Part shown: positions 22,270 to 33,072 of the stretch, in pieces
Numbering within the stretch: the stretch's first letter is position 1
How the letters are laid out: each line of letters starts with the position of its first letter
Assembly (NCBI GenBank): GCA_030407005.1
Contig: JAUDYN010000003.1
Span: 3,906,001-3,970,000 of the forward strand
Source of the DNA: Desarmillaria ectypa
Lineage: Eukaryota > Basidiomycota > Agaricomycetes > Agaricales > Physalacriaceae
Direction: 5' to 3'
Length of the DNA: 64,000 nt
Made by a program: the position numbers and the translations under genes
Notes under the pieces: model-generated
The model's database searches: none
What the model saw: the letters and a program-made list of their open reading frames with translations, nothing else
What the model was told of the DNA's origin: nothing

Positions 22270-23960
22270 TCAGGATAGGCCAGTATACATATCAAACCGA
22301 ATCATCGAAGTTACCGAAAGAGCGGTGCAACTAATCTGGACACCGTCCCTCTCATTTAACGCTGTAAACTGCCTCTCGATAGTCTGCGTCATCCCATCGT
22401 TCGTAAGCCCACGGTCGGAATGAATCAACTCTATCGTCAGGCGACGGAATTGCGGAAAGCGGGGGCCAGAAAGCGACGCGTCCAAGACTTTCCATAGGTT
22501 ATGAATGGCGCAGTTCTCATTAGGATAGATACGCAAGGTGAGCTCCTCGAGGGCGAGCTGCTCATCGAGAACGCATCTCGTGATTCCTTGCTCAAACTCG
22601 TTCAAGTCTGTGTACCGAAAGTTTGGCGGTAGGAAGGTCGTAATGGAAAGATGGGGAAGATCAAAAAGGTTGAAATCGAGGATATCTAAGATATCACAGA
22701 AATTTACTGTTGGTCGTCAGCGTAACGATAAAGCGAACAGGCTAATAGGACATACTCTGGGTATTGTAGATCAGGTGGAGATTATCGAGTGTTTCGAACG
22801 AGTCGTTCAAGATCACTTTCGCTCTCATGATATCGTCTCGGTCCCATAAACTAAGACCGCACTGACGCAAACAGTGGGAAATATCCCCCTGATCGACCAG
22901 CTCCCGAAACGCAGCTATTCGCGTATAGCTGGTCGTATGGAAATAAAGACTCTCTAGACGTCTAGGGCTCTCGTATCTACGTCCCACAGCCATTCCTGAT
23001 ACCCTTTCTTTATAATCCAAATCTTTAATCGAGAGGAAGCGAAGGTTAGGAAACGTAGCGATGAAGTCGAAAAATTTCGCAGAGTCCTGGAATATGATAT
23101 CGGTGAACCGGAACGATATGATGCTATTTGCATGAGATCTCAGTGCACTGAGGACTGCGCTTCCCTGAAACCCGGAGGACAGCTCGATGTGCCGGAGATT
23201 GCACATAGCTGTGAGAAGAGTGCATAGGATCTCCTCTTCGGCATCACGCTCATCTCCCGAACTCAATGCGACGGAGGAGATCATCCACATGATTTCGGGA
23301 GATGCTTTGAAGACGCGATCATGAAATTTATTCCACGAGTGACGTCCTTCGGAGGTCAAAGAGATAGAGGAAAATAGGTGCTTTCTACATCGAGGGAGAA
23401 AAGAACGACAAACAAGGGAGCAACAGGATAGATTGCTGTGGCGGTAGGAGGAGGGGGAACTATCCTGCACTTCATCGATGACCGCGTCGATGATTTCCTG
23501 AGGGAAAAGGGCCATTACGCAAGTCCTAAGGTGCCTAGAATGAAGATGACGTCGTAACGTCAGAAAACTGGGATGGCGTGGAATTCTCCTGGATGTCGAA
23601 AAGCCTTGGTGGTTAGAGGGGATTCTGAATCAGCAACTGGGTTTAATGCTTGGAAGGCTTATAAAAAGGTGAGCTAAGCCCGACTCACCACATGCGAATA
23701 AGGTTGCTCAAGGGAGTTCAAACACACGGCGCCGAATCGAAGTATGATGTAATCAGTGTTATTAGCGTGTGATCGACGACATGAGAATGCCCGGCGCTCA
23801 GCGCGCCCATCTGAACTCCGGAACAGGGAATGTGAAATATAGAAACGGTATGTATTGATACCACGCGAGTGGAAAGCTTGCGGTATTAAAGATTAAGTAC
23901 TTGCCAATCTACGTAAAAGTCAGGAATTAGTTTGCTAAAGGGACGGCAACCGATTGCAAG
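21910..23960. repeat. Segmental duplication, copy 2 (with 16105-18200)
   Basis: Same orientation and gene content as copy 1. Conservation is high in exons and moderate in flanks, with several small indels, so the duplication is not very recent. Borders are approximate. Confidence 0.75.
22270..23515 (-). CDS. F-box-like protein, tandem copy 2
   Basis: Two exons (22756-23515 and 22270-22706) with the intron at the same place as in copy 1 and an in-frame join reading INFCDILDILDF. The product of about 398 residues starts MALFPQEIIDAVIDEV, followed by CCSLVCRSFLPRCRKHLF, LRR-like repeats, and FNLFDLPHLSITTF at the exon border. Compared with copy 1 it has small indels (ERDAEEE, a shorter C-terminal part, a different final dozen residues) but no stop. 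Both copies look functional. The differing C terminus could reflect diverging substrates, if they are F-box adaptors as the N terminus suggests. Confidence 0.85.
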
Positions 23961-24078
23961 TATGATTGTATACATCCCATATAAATAAGACTGGTCTCCG
24001 GGGTGAGAGTCATCAGCCGAGTCAAGATTAATACCAATCCGATTCCTATTTTCAGCTACGTCCGTTTGCCTAGGCTAT

Positions 24079-25605
24079 CTAAGCAGTGGTTCGACGTCGG
24101 TCCAAAAATGACAATTCCAATTCGCAGTGGACCCCACACCTTAGAAGAGTGCCCTTCAACCCGTGCCGGAACTTCAGTCCTGCGAGACCACCTCTCATGC
24201 GGACCAGAGGAAGACCAACGTCTAGGTCATCACAAGTGAAAGTGACATTCTTCAACGACCGCTTCTCCATCTCAGTACAACGCGACTCTAGCATGTCAAA
24301 CAAAGCGTTGAGGTCCGTATCATTATCAACGTCCATCGAGAAAGTAGTCAATGAAGGGAGAAGGAGAGGGCGGCCTTCTTTAACAGTGAGTTTCTCAAGA
24401 ACGGTCTCGTTGTCAACACCTGCGGATCCAGGAGCGCATTCTTGTGTCCAGGATAAGAGGAGTTCCTTTAAAGTAGGGACGGCCTCGAGAACCTGGACCA
24501 TACGCGCGTCTAGAGGGACGGGATCACGAACAGACAACGTTTCCAGGGGACATCGTGACCGACGAAGGAACTCGGCGACCACTCGACAGCTGAACGTCGT
24601 GATAACAAGAACTCGAAGCAGGGGCAACGTCAAATATTTGATCAAGTCGAAGCTCCTGTAATCGACCTCCAAACGTTGGATATTGGTGAACACCATCGTT
24701 TTGTCCGGGAGGAAACGGTCCTGGATCTCGATGCCCAAAGATAAAGCTTCGAGGTTGGGCGCACATTGTAACAGGCGGAAAGGATCGCTATCAACATCGG
24801 AACCCCCAAGGTGGTACATCCGGAGGTTGGGTCGCAGAAGGTCTTGGTCTGCAGGGCCATCCCAAACTTCTGCTGCGAGAGTCTCTTGCCGACAAAAAGC
24901 CTCGTCTCCTTCTGCAGGGGCGCTTTTACGTCTGAGCAGCACTACGTCCCATAAGAAGATATCCCATCGGTGACTCTCAGCAACAAGCATCCGCATTATA
25001 TCCTCATATTGCGGTATGATAGCTTCACCCTGGATATTGCCTACCATTCGTAGGGTTTTATTCCCTGAACGCTTCAACCAGAGCTTCAACACTTGAAGCC
25101 GGGTGCGACACTTGGTTGCAGTCAGTTCATCGATGGTGAGGTCTGACCAAATTTGAGGCAAGGACAGTGATACGGTGCGCCACAGGTAGGAGACACGACT
25201 GTAACTCCAAGGACCGCAGCTTGTGTTGTGAACAATTGGGTACTCTTCAAGTTGACGCCATCCCGGACGAGCGTGAAGGAGAATTTCTGCAATGATCTCT
25301 GCAGGAAGGCGGCGGACGGCAGACGTGATGGGTCTGTGCCACTTGAGAAACTCCTGTATGTCACGAATTTCGGAGTGCTCTTCTTCTTCCAGTGTAGACT
25401 CCTCATGGGCATTTGGCTGCCTCATGAGGATCTCCAGGTCTTCATCATCCACTTCCAACTGTTGCTTGAACGTGTCCAGAGTTTCCAGGGCATCAGCTAG
25501 GATGTGGCGGATCTCGATGAGTTGGCAGTCGAGAGGAGCATCGTTCGATGATGCGAGATGCCTATAGGTCTCAGAGAAATTACGACGTTGAACAGCAGAC
25601 GACAT
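24079..25605 (-). CDS. Single-exon F-box protein with LRR-like body
   Basis: An uninterrupted 508-codon frame starts at ATG 25605 (MSSAVQRRNFSETY); the frame is open 15 bases further, but only with TTG. Residues 30-80 form an acidic, coiled-coil-like helix (EEEEHSEIRDIQEFLKWH), followed by the F-box core RRLPAEIIAEILLHARPGW. After that come WRTVSLSLPQIWSDL (a hallmark following the F-box in Agaricomycete families) and LRR-like strands such as LLQCAPNLEALSLG, LPLLRVLVITTFS and LPSLTTFSMDVD. It is unrelated in detail to the tandem pair next door and resembles the gene at 52.1-53.7 kb in architecture. Likely an SCF substrate adaptor by family; its target is unknown. Confidence 0.88.
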   Translation of the reverse strand: MSSAVQRRNFSETYRHLASSNDAPLDCQLIEIRHILADALETLDTFKQQLEVDDEDLEILMRQPNAHEESTLEEEEHSEIRDIQEFLKWHRPITSAVRRLPAEIIAEILLHARPGWRQLEEYPIVHNTSCGPWSYSRVSYLWRTVSLSLPQIWSDLTIDELTATKCRTRLQVLKLWLKRSGNKTLRMVGNIQGEAIIPQYEDIMRMLVAESHRWDIFLWDVVLLRRKSAPAEGDEAFCRQETLAAEVWDGPADQDLLRPNLRMYHLGGSDVDSDPFRLLQCAPNLEALSLGIEIQDRFLPDKTMVFTNIQRLEVDYRSFDLIKYLTLPLLRVLVITTFSCRVVAEFLRRSRCPLETLSVRDPVPLDARMVQVLEAVPTLKELLLSWTQECAPGSAGVDNETVLEKLTVKEGRPLLLPSLTTFSMDVDNDTDLNALFDMLESRCTEMEKRSLKNVTFTCDDLDVGLPLVRMRGGLAGLKFRHGLKGTLLRCGVHCELELSFLDRRRTTA

Positions 25606-25708
25606 GAGGGTGAGAGTCAAAAGGTAACGACGCGAATGCTTTATTCAAGGTCTGGACAATGGGGCTAAAATTGGTTTGCTGCCACAATTGCAACGAAGCA
25701 GTTACCTA

Positions 25709-27665
25709 TTAATTGAATAAATCGAACGCTGCCCATTCTGGTATAATCCGGCCCTTTTGATCGACATCGACCCAACCCATCAATTGCCTATCGATAAGGC
25801 CATAGTTGTCGAGGTGTCCAAAAGCTTTCTCCCAGCCGAGCGCCACGGCCGATAACTTGCACACCGCAGAACTACATAAACATTCATCAGTAATGAGTTA
25901 CTTTCAATAAAGCGCAATGACTGTCACACCTTATTGTACAAACAATAGCGTCAGGACCTCCTCGACTCCAGGCTCCACTGAGGAGCGCAAAGTCCACAAT
26001 CATGCCTCGCGTAGCTCTTACTCTTGTCTCCAGCTCGTATTTGTCAAAGTCCTGTTGGAAATACTCCCCCGGGCTGACAAGGCTTTTCAGCTCTGTGCTT
26101 GCACTCTGCGAAAGCGAAAAGACGGAGGGCAATAAGCTAGATATCTCCTGCAGTGCCGTCGGCGAATCCGACGCGAGGTATACAAGGGAGGGGTGGTCAC
26201 TACGCTGCAGTCTTTTAGCCGCATTGTCCAGGGCATCGACAAAATCATTCGTTGGGACATAGCCCCCGTGATAGGAATACGAAGAGGGCTTGCGGTCGCC
26301 ACGCCGAAGGTGCGCAGAGAGATATGTAGATGATAACACAGCTACCTCTTCTCGTGCAGAGTTGATGAGTCGACTATTTTCAGTATTGGGTATTATTGCA
26401 TCACTCAGAGATCCAGCGGCGAAGTCGTAGATAGGTTTAAGACGGTTGGTGCTATGTGCATATCTAATGCCAAACATTAGCTGGCCCATCAAGAAGAGAG
26501 ATACAGCACCACTTACCCATCTTCATAATGTTCATAATACATGTGTCCAAAATGGAACTTCGCAGTTCGCGAAGTGATAATCTAGAGGTTTGCATAAGAA
26601 CCGTTTTTTCGGGCGCATGAGAAGGATATATACCCAGTGTCTGTGAACACGGATTAGATATTGCAAACAAGGAAAGAAAACGAAGCACACCTTGCATGTC
26701 TAGGACAAGCAACGTATTCTATAGGACCCTCGTGAGTCGAAGAGCCTGTGGTAGTTGTTCGAACCAACCTTGTGGCGGTGGCGGTTTACAGCCGGGCTCT
26801 GGACCTGGCTGTGTCTCTCTGACGTCTTGGAAATGGTCAATCCATCTGCAAGAAATTTTGAGAGTGACCGGTATAGAACTGAAAAACGAACCTTCCCCTA
26901 TTCCAGTAGGTATCGTCGACGAAAAAAGTCCTATTCCGCTGGCCGTGGGTGAGTATATGAGTCCACAATAATTTGAACAAGACATACCTCCCGCGCAAGT
27001 GCAGCTGCCTGTGCCATTAATGCTAAATCCGCCAGCAGCCCCATCTTCCCATCCAGCATATACGTGATGGTGCTTGAGCATACATCCTTGTCATCACCGT
27101 GCATGACATCCATCACTCCCTCCGCACTCGGCTCCCAAAACTTTGTAGGCGACATAAATCCACCAGGATGCATCTTATAGCATTCGACGAGGTAGTCTTG
27201 AGTACTGAGAGGGAAACTGGTATAGTTCTCATAGGAGATGATAAACGAAGAATTAAGGTTGTCGTGTTTCCCAGTTGAGATCGGCGCCTGCTCAAAGGAC
27301 GGTACTGGAACACCCAAATACCATTCCAGCATTCCAGGACGCCAATACGCGACGACCGTAAGGAAGAAAAGGAATCCTGCAATGACCGAGAGAAACACAA
27401 TTGATAGCTTTGAGACGGCCGCCGTCGTCCGTACTCTTCCGCCTTTTGGGTCCATATTTGAACTACCAGCTGACAGTAGTGGTGCAGTCGACGACTGTGT
27501 GTCATCCTCGTCGCCATGTATTTCTTGCAGCTCGACCTGGGCGGACCTTTCTTCATTTCGTCCAGAATGATACTGGGGTGTCCGTGGTGTCAGCGACATC
27601 GCCGCATCTGTGAAAGAGCTCGCAGATGAAATAGAAATACTTTTCACCGACGGAGACCGTGGCAT
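25709..27665 (-). CDS. Type II membrane fucosyltransferase-like protein (FUT8/GT23-like fold)
   Basis: Seven or more exons read through without a stop. Exon 1 (26988-27665) encodes a polar N-terminal tail, one TM helix (IVFLSVIAGFLFFLTVVAYW) and a luminal stem, then DYLVECYKMHPGGF, ITYMLDGKMGLLADLALM and AQAAALARE. A 47-base exon (26892-26938) gives RNRTFFVDDTYWNRG. Later exons give WIDHFQDVRE, YVACPRHARHW, RTAKFHFGHMYYEHYEDG, NRLKPIYDFA, HLRRGDRK (donor-binding motif of fucosyltransferase-like enzymes), LVYLASDSP and VCTISSAVCKLSAVALGW, which parallels the C-terminal VCTFSSQVCR of FUT8. Stop at 25709-25711. Golgi location is inferred. Substrate unknown. The first 480 bases were copied into the fragment at 31275-31748. 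Confidence 0.8.
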
Positions 27666-27720
27666 CGTACCGTCGCTGTCGTTGGCCAGCAACGACAAGG
27701 AAGTAGGGAGTGAAGTAGGA

Positions 27721-27740
27721 GTAACCCTAACCTAACCCTA
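27721..27740. promoter_or_regulatory. Telomere-like repeat in promoter, copy A
   Basis: GTAACCCTAACCTAACCCTA lies about 55 bases upstream of the fucosyltransferase-like start codon. It is one imperfect run of the TTAGGG-type telomeric repeat (C-rich strand). The same motif sits at the same place before copy B. In fungi, such boxes can bind Tbf1-type Myb proteins (known elsewhere, inferred here). Confidence 0.7.
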
Positions 27741-27885
27741 CATATCTGCTTTAACTAAGTCCCCGTGATGACCGAATTTTTATCCCTTTTAGTCTTCAAA
27801 AAAACAATTTCTTTTACTAGCTTTATTATGATAATTGCAATAAAGGACTTCTGAGCTGTAATGAAACTGATAGCGGCCGACTGAA

Positions 27886-28284
27886 TGTTGGTGTCGCAGT
27901 TCGTTCCCAGTTAATACATGCGCGATGTAGGCCAATATATTATGATTTGAATGCAGTTGCACTCTAGCTGTGAGGCTGTTAGTCACGAGGAATCTCCTCT
28001 GCCTGTGCATGTATTTATACTGTTTCTACTTAATCTAGTACTTTCTACCATTCCTCCCTTGCTAAGCGTGCCGAGACATACCGGATCACTAAAATGCACC
28101 CGAATATTCCAACACAATAGTATTGCGCTTGGCTGAGCCCTGAAAACGCATGCAGATGTAGACTGTACATACTAAATGCTAATTTACTAGAATCTTCTAC
28201 ACTTTTCCTAAGACTTCTCCCTTAATCAGCAGGTTCGGCATGATGCCGGATTGCCATCATCTCGGCTCAACTCAAATTCCAACA
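27886..28284 (-). mobile_element. Solo LTR (TGTTGG...CCAACA)
   Basis: This 399-base element is bounded by TGTTGG and CCAACA, perfect 6-base terminal inverted repeats typical of LTRs. Read on the minus strand it begins TGTTGGAATTTGAGTTGAGC and contains the palindrome CGGCATCATGCCG and a TATAAATAC box. Unit B lacks it at the same site. A shortened relative lies at 48813-49032 in the opposite orientation. No clear target-site duplication is seen, and another 250 bases of inserted sequence follow on the right. Confidence 0.75.
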
Positions 28285-28572
28285 GAAGGAGATTCACGTG
28301 CCGTACATATATCACTAAGTTCTTATCACTGGATCATATCTTATTCCTACTTACCATATCAGTAGTACACTCCTTGATTTCGATCCCTATAAATTCGCTC
28401 CGTAGTTACCCAAGTACCTCAGTCGTTTCACCATCGTGCTCGACTGAGGTACGTATACCTTACGCTCATTCTCTTACAGTTGATACTTACGTCTCTCCTT
28501 AGTATACTTACATACTATGCTCCTCGTATTATGAAAAATTGACCGGGTGCGCAACTGCAAAGAAACAGCTAC

Positions 28573-29643
28573 CTACCATCCTGGAAAGGGCGTAATAATA
28601 TTTGCTGACCTCATGGCCAATCTCCTTTCAATGATTTCCTTCTTGTGCACAGACAATATCACGTTTCCCACTATAGCCAAAAGTCACGCGCCAAGACAAA
28701 CACTCGCCGTTCCATGCACATACCTTCGTCATGACCCATTCGGAGAAGCCCATCGCTTCCGCGCCTTTGGCCGGCAGTCCATTGCGACCTACTTGACCCT
28801 TCCCAAATAAGTGTTCTTCGTCAACCTATGACAAGGTATGTTGTATAACCGATAAGGATGTCAAGTGAGAAAGACCTTACCTCAAAGCCACGATGTCTAT
28901 ATACATCGCGACTTTTTGGGCTTGATGCCTCTAGATGAATAGGTTTATGCTTGGCACGAGAAAAACAGTCCCTCAGAAGGACCGAAGATACACCTATTTA
29001 ATGCGTTAAGATTAAGTGAAGGCAAATCATCAAACATCCGGAAATCATACCTTTTCCTTGCCAGTCGGGATCTACCGCGATTTCGAGCAGATGCCAAGAA
29101 TCGAGCCTGTCCAGATTATGCTCCTTGAAGGCCTTCGAGACTGCTTTCTCAACAGGGGGACTGAAGTCAAGAACAATGCGCTAGCAAACGGAACGAAGTA
29201 AGTATTGGTCTCCCTTCGGTACACGGGTGAGATACCTTGAGGCCTCGTAATCCCCAACCTCTCAGCACGGACCATGTACCGGCCTTCAGTAGCTTGCCCG
29301 ACACCATGTCAAACGTCTGCCCGGGCTGAAGACATACCGTGACCCCAACGACTTTCTCTCCTCCGTCACCTTGCGGCACCACGGCGAGGGTAACAACCCC
29401 GCCTACCAGCATCACCACTATCACCAAAGACTTTTGAAAGCGCCGGAGGTTCTTTACTGTCCGCTGCACTCCGGGGACTGGTAAATCGATGTTGGTGGCC
29501 GCATTTTCCTTCTTGACGCAGCCCCACCAATTCATGGTGGGATCGTTCAAAAAAGCTCGTGTCAGGACAGCTATCGCTGCTTCCACGTCTTCTTTGGTGG
29601 CGACGCGTACCGTAGCTGAAGGCGTCATCTGCACCAAGGACAT
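28573..29643 (-). CDS. GNAT-family N-acetyltransferase, copy A
   Basis: Exon 1 starts MSLVQMTPSATVRVATKEDVEAAI, the usual GNAT N-terminal strand and helix, then FLNDPTMNWWG. It ends LRGWGLRGLK at a GT donor. Exon 2 gives RIVLDFSPPVEKAV and WHLLEIAVDPDWQGKG, whose QGKG turn is the acetyl-CoA pyrophosphate loop (motif A). The next exon continues VSSVLLRDCFSRAKH, HLEASSPKSRDVY and RHRGFE, and the following one VDEEHLFGKGQ..GFSEWVMTK. A short last exon (EIIERRLAMRSANI..PGW) ends at TAG 28573-28575; this last step is the least certain. The middle of exon 1 holds a hydrophobic VVMLVGGVVTLAVV stretch that is strand-like rather than a TM. The acceptor substrate is unknown. Copy B is at 32.1-33.1 kb. 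Confidence 0.82.
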
Positions 29644-30189
29644 TGTTTGAATGTTGAAGGTAACAAGGGCTTTATAAAATGGGCAGCATGTTGCGCCCAG
29701 GACCGATGACACTCGTTGATCACATAACACCATAACAATACCAACACCAACACCACAGTATTAACCGTCGGTTACCATCGATGCGTGCTTCGCCTCTCCT
29801 CCATTAACAAATTCATATGCTCAAGTTGTGTAATCTCTGGAACTAACAATTTATTCACCGACAGTTTGCAGCTGCATCCATTTGTCGAAGTGGATGCAGA
29901 TGAGTTCCGAAAGTTGGATGGTCTTTCACGGTCTTGTCGGTATGGATCGACGAAACATCAGGCTAAGAAGAGATATAAACTCAAGGCAGATCTTATTATG
30001 TCGAAACATTTACCCACGTCCGAGCCTTGGGATCTATTTTGAAAATCCAACACCTGCAAAGACCGATCAGAAAACTCTGCGGAAAGCTTACGGACTATTC
30101 TCACCATGAAGTATACGTTCTTAGCTTTGCTGACCCCGGCTTCGAGCTTTCCAATTGCATGAACACTGTCCTTCGCTTCAGTTTCCCAG
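29644..30189. other. Intergenic within unit A
   Basis: No gene is called. Part of it matches unit B (for example the stretch with TTTGTCGAA and AAGAAAAGATATAAAC-like sequence), so it is shared spacer between GNAT and the dead deaminase copy. Confidence 0.5.
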
Positions 30190-30720
30190 CAATATGTTAG
30201 CCTCGAGGACGCGGTTCGCCTTCGATTTTAGAATTGGAACTGGAAACGAAAACATGGTCCAGCGAGAGGGGGAAAGCCAGGATGTGCAGCTACGCACCGT
30301 TCTTGTTTTCCATTATATACACCAACAGAATCATAAGAATCTTTTGATACCCAATTGCCTCTGCATGAACTCATGTCTGATATATTATTAAGTCGTCGCG
30401 CAGAATGTCATTCTAGGCAGCAATTATTGTTTCGTATCTGCCAAGATATTGTTGGTAGCTTCCATCTCCGCATGTCGAATAGCTAAGAGGACGCGGTTTA
30501 ACCGTGATGTCCGTGTCCGAGCACGATAGAAGACAGCACGCACATTACTCGGCTTGTTTCTCCAGTCCCTGGTTCTGGAGAGGATAACTCCATGTGCGGA
30601 GGAAAGGTGGCCTATGGGTATCTGACTGGCGTTTAAGGTTTCTTGGACTTGAAAATAACCAGTTGCATTGTCCATATGCCTAAGGAAGTTAGAACACCAT
30701 CATCAGGGCTCCTTCAACGA
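30190..30720 (-). pseudogene. Dead copy of TAD2-like adenosine deaminase, unit A
   Basis: The reverse strand keeps ETLNASQIPIGHL (intact gene: [11 protein letters not shown]), GVILSRTRDWRNKPSNV and a HAEMEATNNILAD block with the zinc-ligand HAE. A stop follows within a few codons, and the PC..C zinc half is gone apart from QLGIK. Downstream of this the sequence still matches the 3' exon of the intact gene (an antisense AGGACGCGGTTCGCCTTCGA, that is SKANRVLK). The catalytic core is therefore incomplete and this copy cannot be an active deaminase. Confidence 0.8.
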
Positions 30721-30763
30721 CGAGGTATGAATATTTTCAAAAGAACTTTGACAATCCTGATTA

Positions 30764-31140
30764 TTAAACTCCTCTCAAAATACTGATATCTCCCATCGTA
30801 CACCGCATTCCAAGGTTGGACAAGTTCGCGTAAATTCGGCCATTACTCACTAATATTACAGCGAGAGGTCTGAATATCGCATCAGCATCGATTTGAAGAG
30901 TTTCTTGCGGGAGAATGATACCCAATGACTGCAGGAAAGACATGGTTCGGAGGAAAAGTTGCGCATCGCAGAGACAGTAAGTCCCGGGCTTTGATCGGAC
31001 TTTCACGGTCCGAGTCTAAACATTGTCCAAGCTGCGCAACCGTCATTTCATCCGCTGCTACTGCTGTGGCGCTGAGTTATATTCGAGGGATTGAAGAACA
31101 TCCGAACCGTGCTTCGCGAATCATAGTGCGGACGTTCTGA
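30764..31140. other. Unidentified duplicated segment (A)
   Basis: This segment recurs in unit B (34330-34960 with a 180-base insertion). The minus-strand reading SFLQSLGIILP..NGRIYANLSNLGMRCTMGDIS aligns with SFLEPLGVALA.. and WAMGNLST in B but in shifting frames. It may be a decayed gene of unknown family. Confidence 0.45.
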
Positions 31141-31274
31141 CCTCCGTGTATTTCATGAAAGCAGTACGTGTGTAGTCACAATCGATGCCGGAGATACCAT
31201 CTTTCTCTATCATAATCAGTTGAGATAAATGGCATCAACCTCAAGCCTCGTTATCATTCGCTAAAGTTGGCTCA

Positions 31275-31748
31275 GTTCAACGAAGTAATCATGAGTACTA
31301 AGAGGAAAACTGGTGTAGTTTTCGTGGAGATGATAGGCGAAAATTGGGGGTTCCCGGCCGAGACAGGCACCTGCTCAAAGGACAGTACCGGCACGCCTGA
31401 ATACCATTCTAGCATTCCAGGACGCCAATACGCGACGACCGTAAGGAAGAAAAGGAATCCTGCAATGACCGAGAGAAACACAATTGGTAGCTTTGAGACG
31501 GCCGCCGTCGTCCGTACTCTTCCGCCTTTTGGGTCCATATCTGGACTACCAGCTGACAGTAGAGGTGCAGTCAACGACTGTGCGTCATCCTCGTCGCCAT
31601 GCATTTCTTGCAGCTCGACCTGGCCGTACCCTTCTTCATTTCGTCCAGAACGATATTGGGGTGTCCGTGGTGTCAGCGACATCGCCGCATCTGTAAAATA
31701 GCTCGAGGATGGAATAGAAACATTTTTCACCGACCGAGACCGTGGCAT
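31275..31748 (-). pseudogene. Truncated 5' fragment of the fucosyltransferase-like gene (unit B)
   Basis: Starts at ATG 31748 (MPRSRSVKNVSIPSS) and stays open through the same TM helix as the parent. It is cut at the unit border after HDYFVE and stops 3 bases later (LN-stop in the shifted terminal frame). It would encode at most a tail-anchored N terminus with TM and stem, without any catalytic region. The promoter, including the telomere-like motif, is preserved, so transcription is possible. Confidence 0.85.
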
Positions 31749-31798
31749 TGTAGCGTCGGCGTCGGCCAGCAACGACAAGAAAGTAGGAGTCTAAGAGA

Positions 31799-31819
31799 GT
31801 AACCCTAACCTAACCCTAG
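31799..31819. promoter_or_regulatory. Telomere-like repeat in promoter, copy B
   Basis: The same imperfect run (AACCCTAACCTAACCCTAG) sits about 50 bases upstream of the truncated fucosyltransferase-like copy. It is retained base for base while the neighbouring bases differ between A and B. Confidence 0.7.
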
Positions 31820-32145
31820 CTTGCACTCAGCTTCACGTTCGAGTCCCCATGATGTCCGATCTCTTGTCTCTTCTGGTCTTCAAAGCAACTATTTTTACTA
31901 CCTTTATTATAACCGTCACAATGGAAGACTTCTGCGCTATAATTAAAGTGACAGCGGCCGACGGAAAAAGTTGACAGGGCTGCAACAGCTACCAGCACCA
32001 CTGTACCATCAGAGAAGGCGAGCATAATAATATTTGCTGCCGATGTATGTCAATTATTCCTTTCTTGTGCACCGTAAATATCACGTCTCCCACTATGGCC
32101 AAAAGTCAGGCGCAAACGTAAACATGCACTGTTCCACGCACATAC

Positions 32146-33072
32146 CTTCGTCATGACCCATTCGGAAAAACCTGTCGCTTCAGCGCCTTTGGCATGCAGT
32201 CCATGGCAATCTGCTTGACCCTTCCCAAATAGGTGTTCTTCGTCAACCTATGGCAAGGTATGCTGTACCGCCTGTAAGAATGCCAGGTGAGAAAGACCTT
32301 ACCTCAAAGCCAAAATGGGCATATATATCGCGGTTTTTTGGGCTTGAGGCCTCTAGATGAATAGGTTTATGCTTGACGCGAGAAAAACCGTCCCTCAGAA
32401 GGACCGAAGATACACCTATTTAATGCGTTAAGATTAAGTGAAGGCAAATCATCAAACATCCGGAAATCATACCTTTTCCTTGCCAGTCGGGATCTACCAC
32501 GATTTCGAGCAGATGCCAAGAATCGAGCCTATCCATACTTCGTGCCTTGAAGGCCTTCGAGACTGCCTTCTCAACAGGGGGAGTGAAGTCAAGAAAAATG
32601 CGCTAGAAACGGGACGAAGTGAGCGTTAGTCTCCATTGACGGTACACCGATGACATACCTTGAGCCCTCGAATTCCCCAGCCCTTCAGCACTGACCATGC
32701 GCCGGCCTTCAGCAACTTTCCCAACGGCATGTCAAACGTCTGTCCGGGCTGGAGCCATAGCGCTACCCCAATGACTTGCTCTCCTTTTCCGTCTCCTTGC
32801 GATGATACCACGGCAAGGGTAACAATCCCACCTACTAGCATCACCACTGTCACCAAACACCTCTGAAAGCACCGGAGGTTCTTTACCGTCCGCTGCACTC
32901 CAGGAACGGGGGAATCAATGTCAGTGACCGCGTTCTGCTTCTTGACGCTGCCGAACCAGTTCAGACTGGGATCGTTCAGGTAAGCTCGCGTCAGGACGGT
33001 TACCGCTGCTTCCACGTCTTCTTTGGTGGCGGCGCGTATCAGAGCTGAAGGTGTCGCCTGCACCAAGGACAT
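32146..33072 (-). CDS. GNAT-family N-acetyltransferase, copy B
   Basis: Starts MSLVQATPSALIRAATKEDV at ATG 33072, with the same exon plan as copy A: LKGWGIRGLK at the first donor, WHLLEIVVDPDWQGKG with the acetyl-CoA loop, HLEASSPKNRDIY, and VDEEHLFGKGQ..ATGFSEWVMTK. The reading frame is open through all these exons, with many conservative changes relative to A (NWFGSVKKQNAVTD against NWWGCVKKENAATN). The short terminal exon of copy A is altered here by a small deletion, so the C terminus must end differently or read on; its end is not resolved and the given left border is the last secure exon. Likely functional, substrate unknown. Confidence 0.75.

Larger units (their letters stand above)
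27184..31274. repeat. Tandem duplication unit A
   Basis: The unit begins inside exon 1 of the fucosyltransferase-like gene (at the codons of DYLVE) and runs through its promoter, a GNAT gene, a dead TAD2-like copy and an unidentified segment to GTTGGCTCAGT at about 31274. Unit B follows immediately in the same direction. A carries an insertion of about 650 bases, including a solo LTR, that B lacks. Confidence 0.85.

Noticed and set aside
24086..24661. 191-codon plus-strand open frame
   Set aside because: A basic, low-complexity shadow of the single-exon F-box gene on the other strand.
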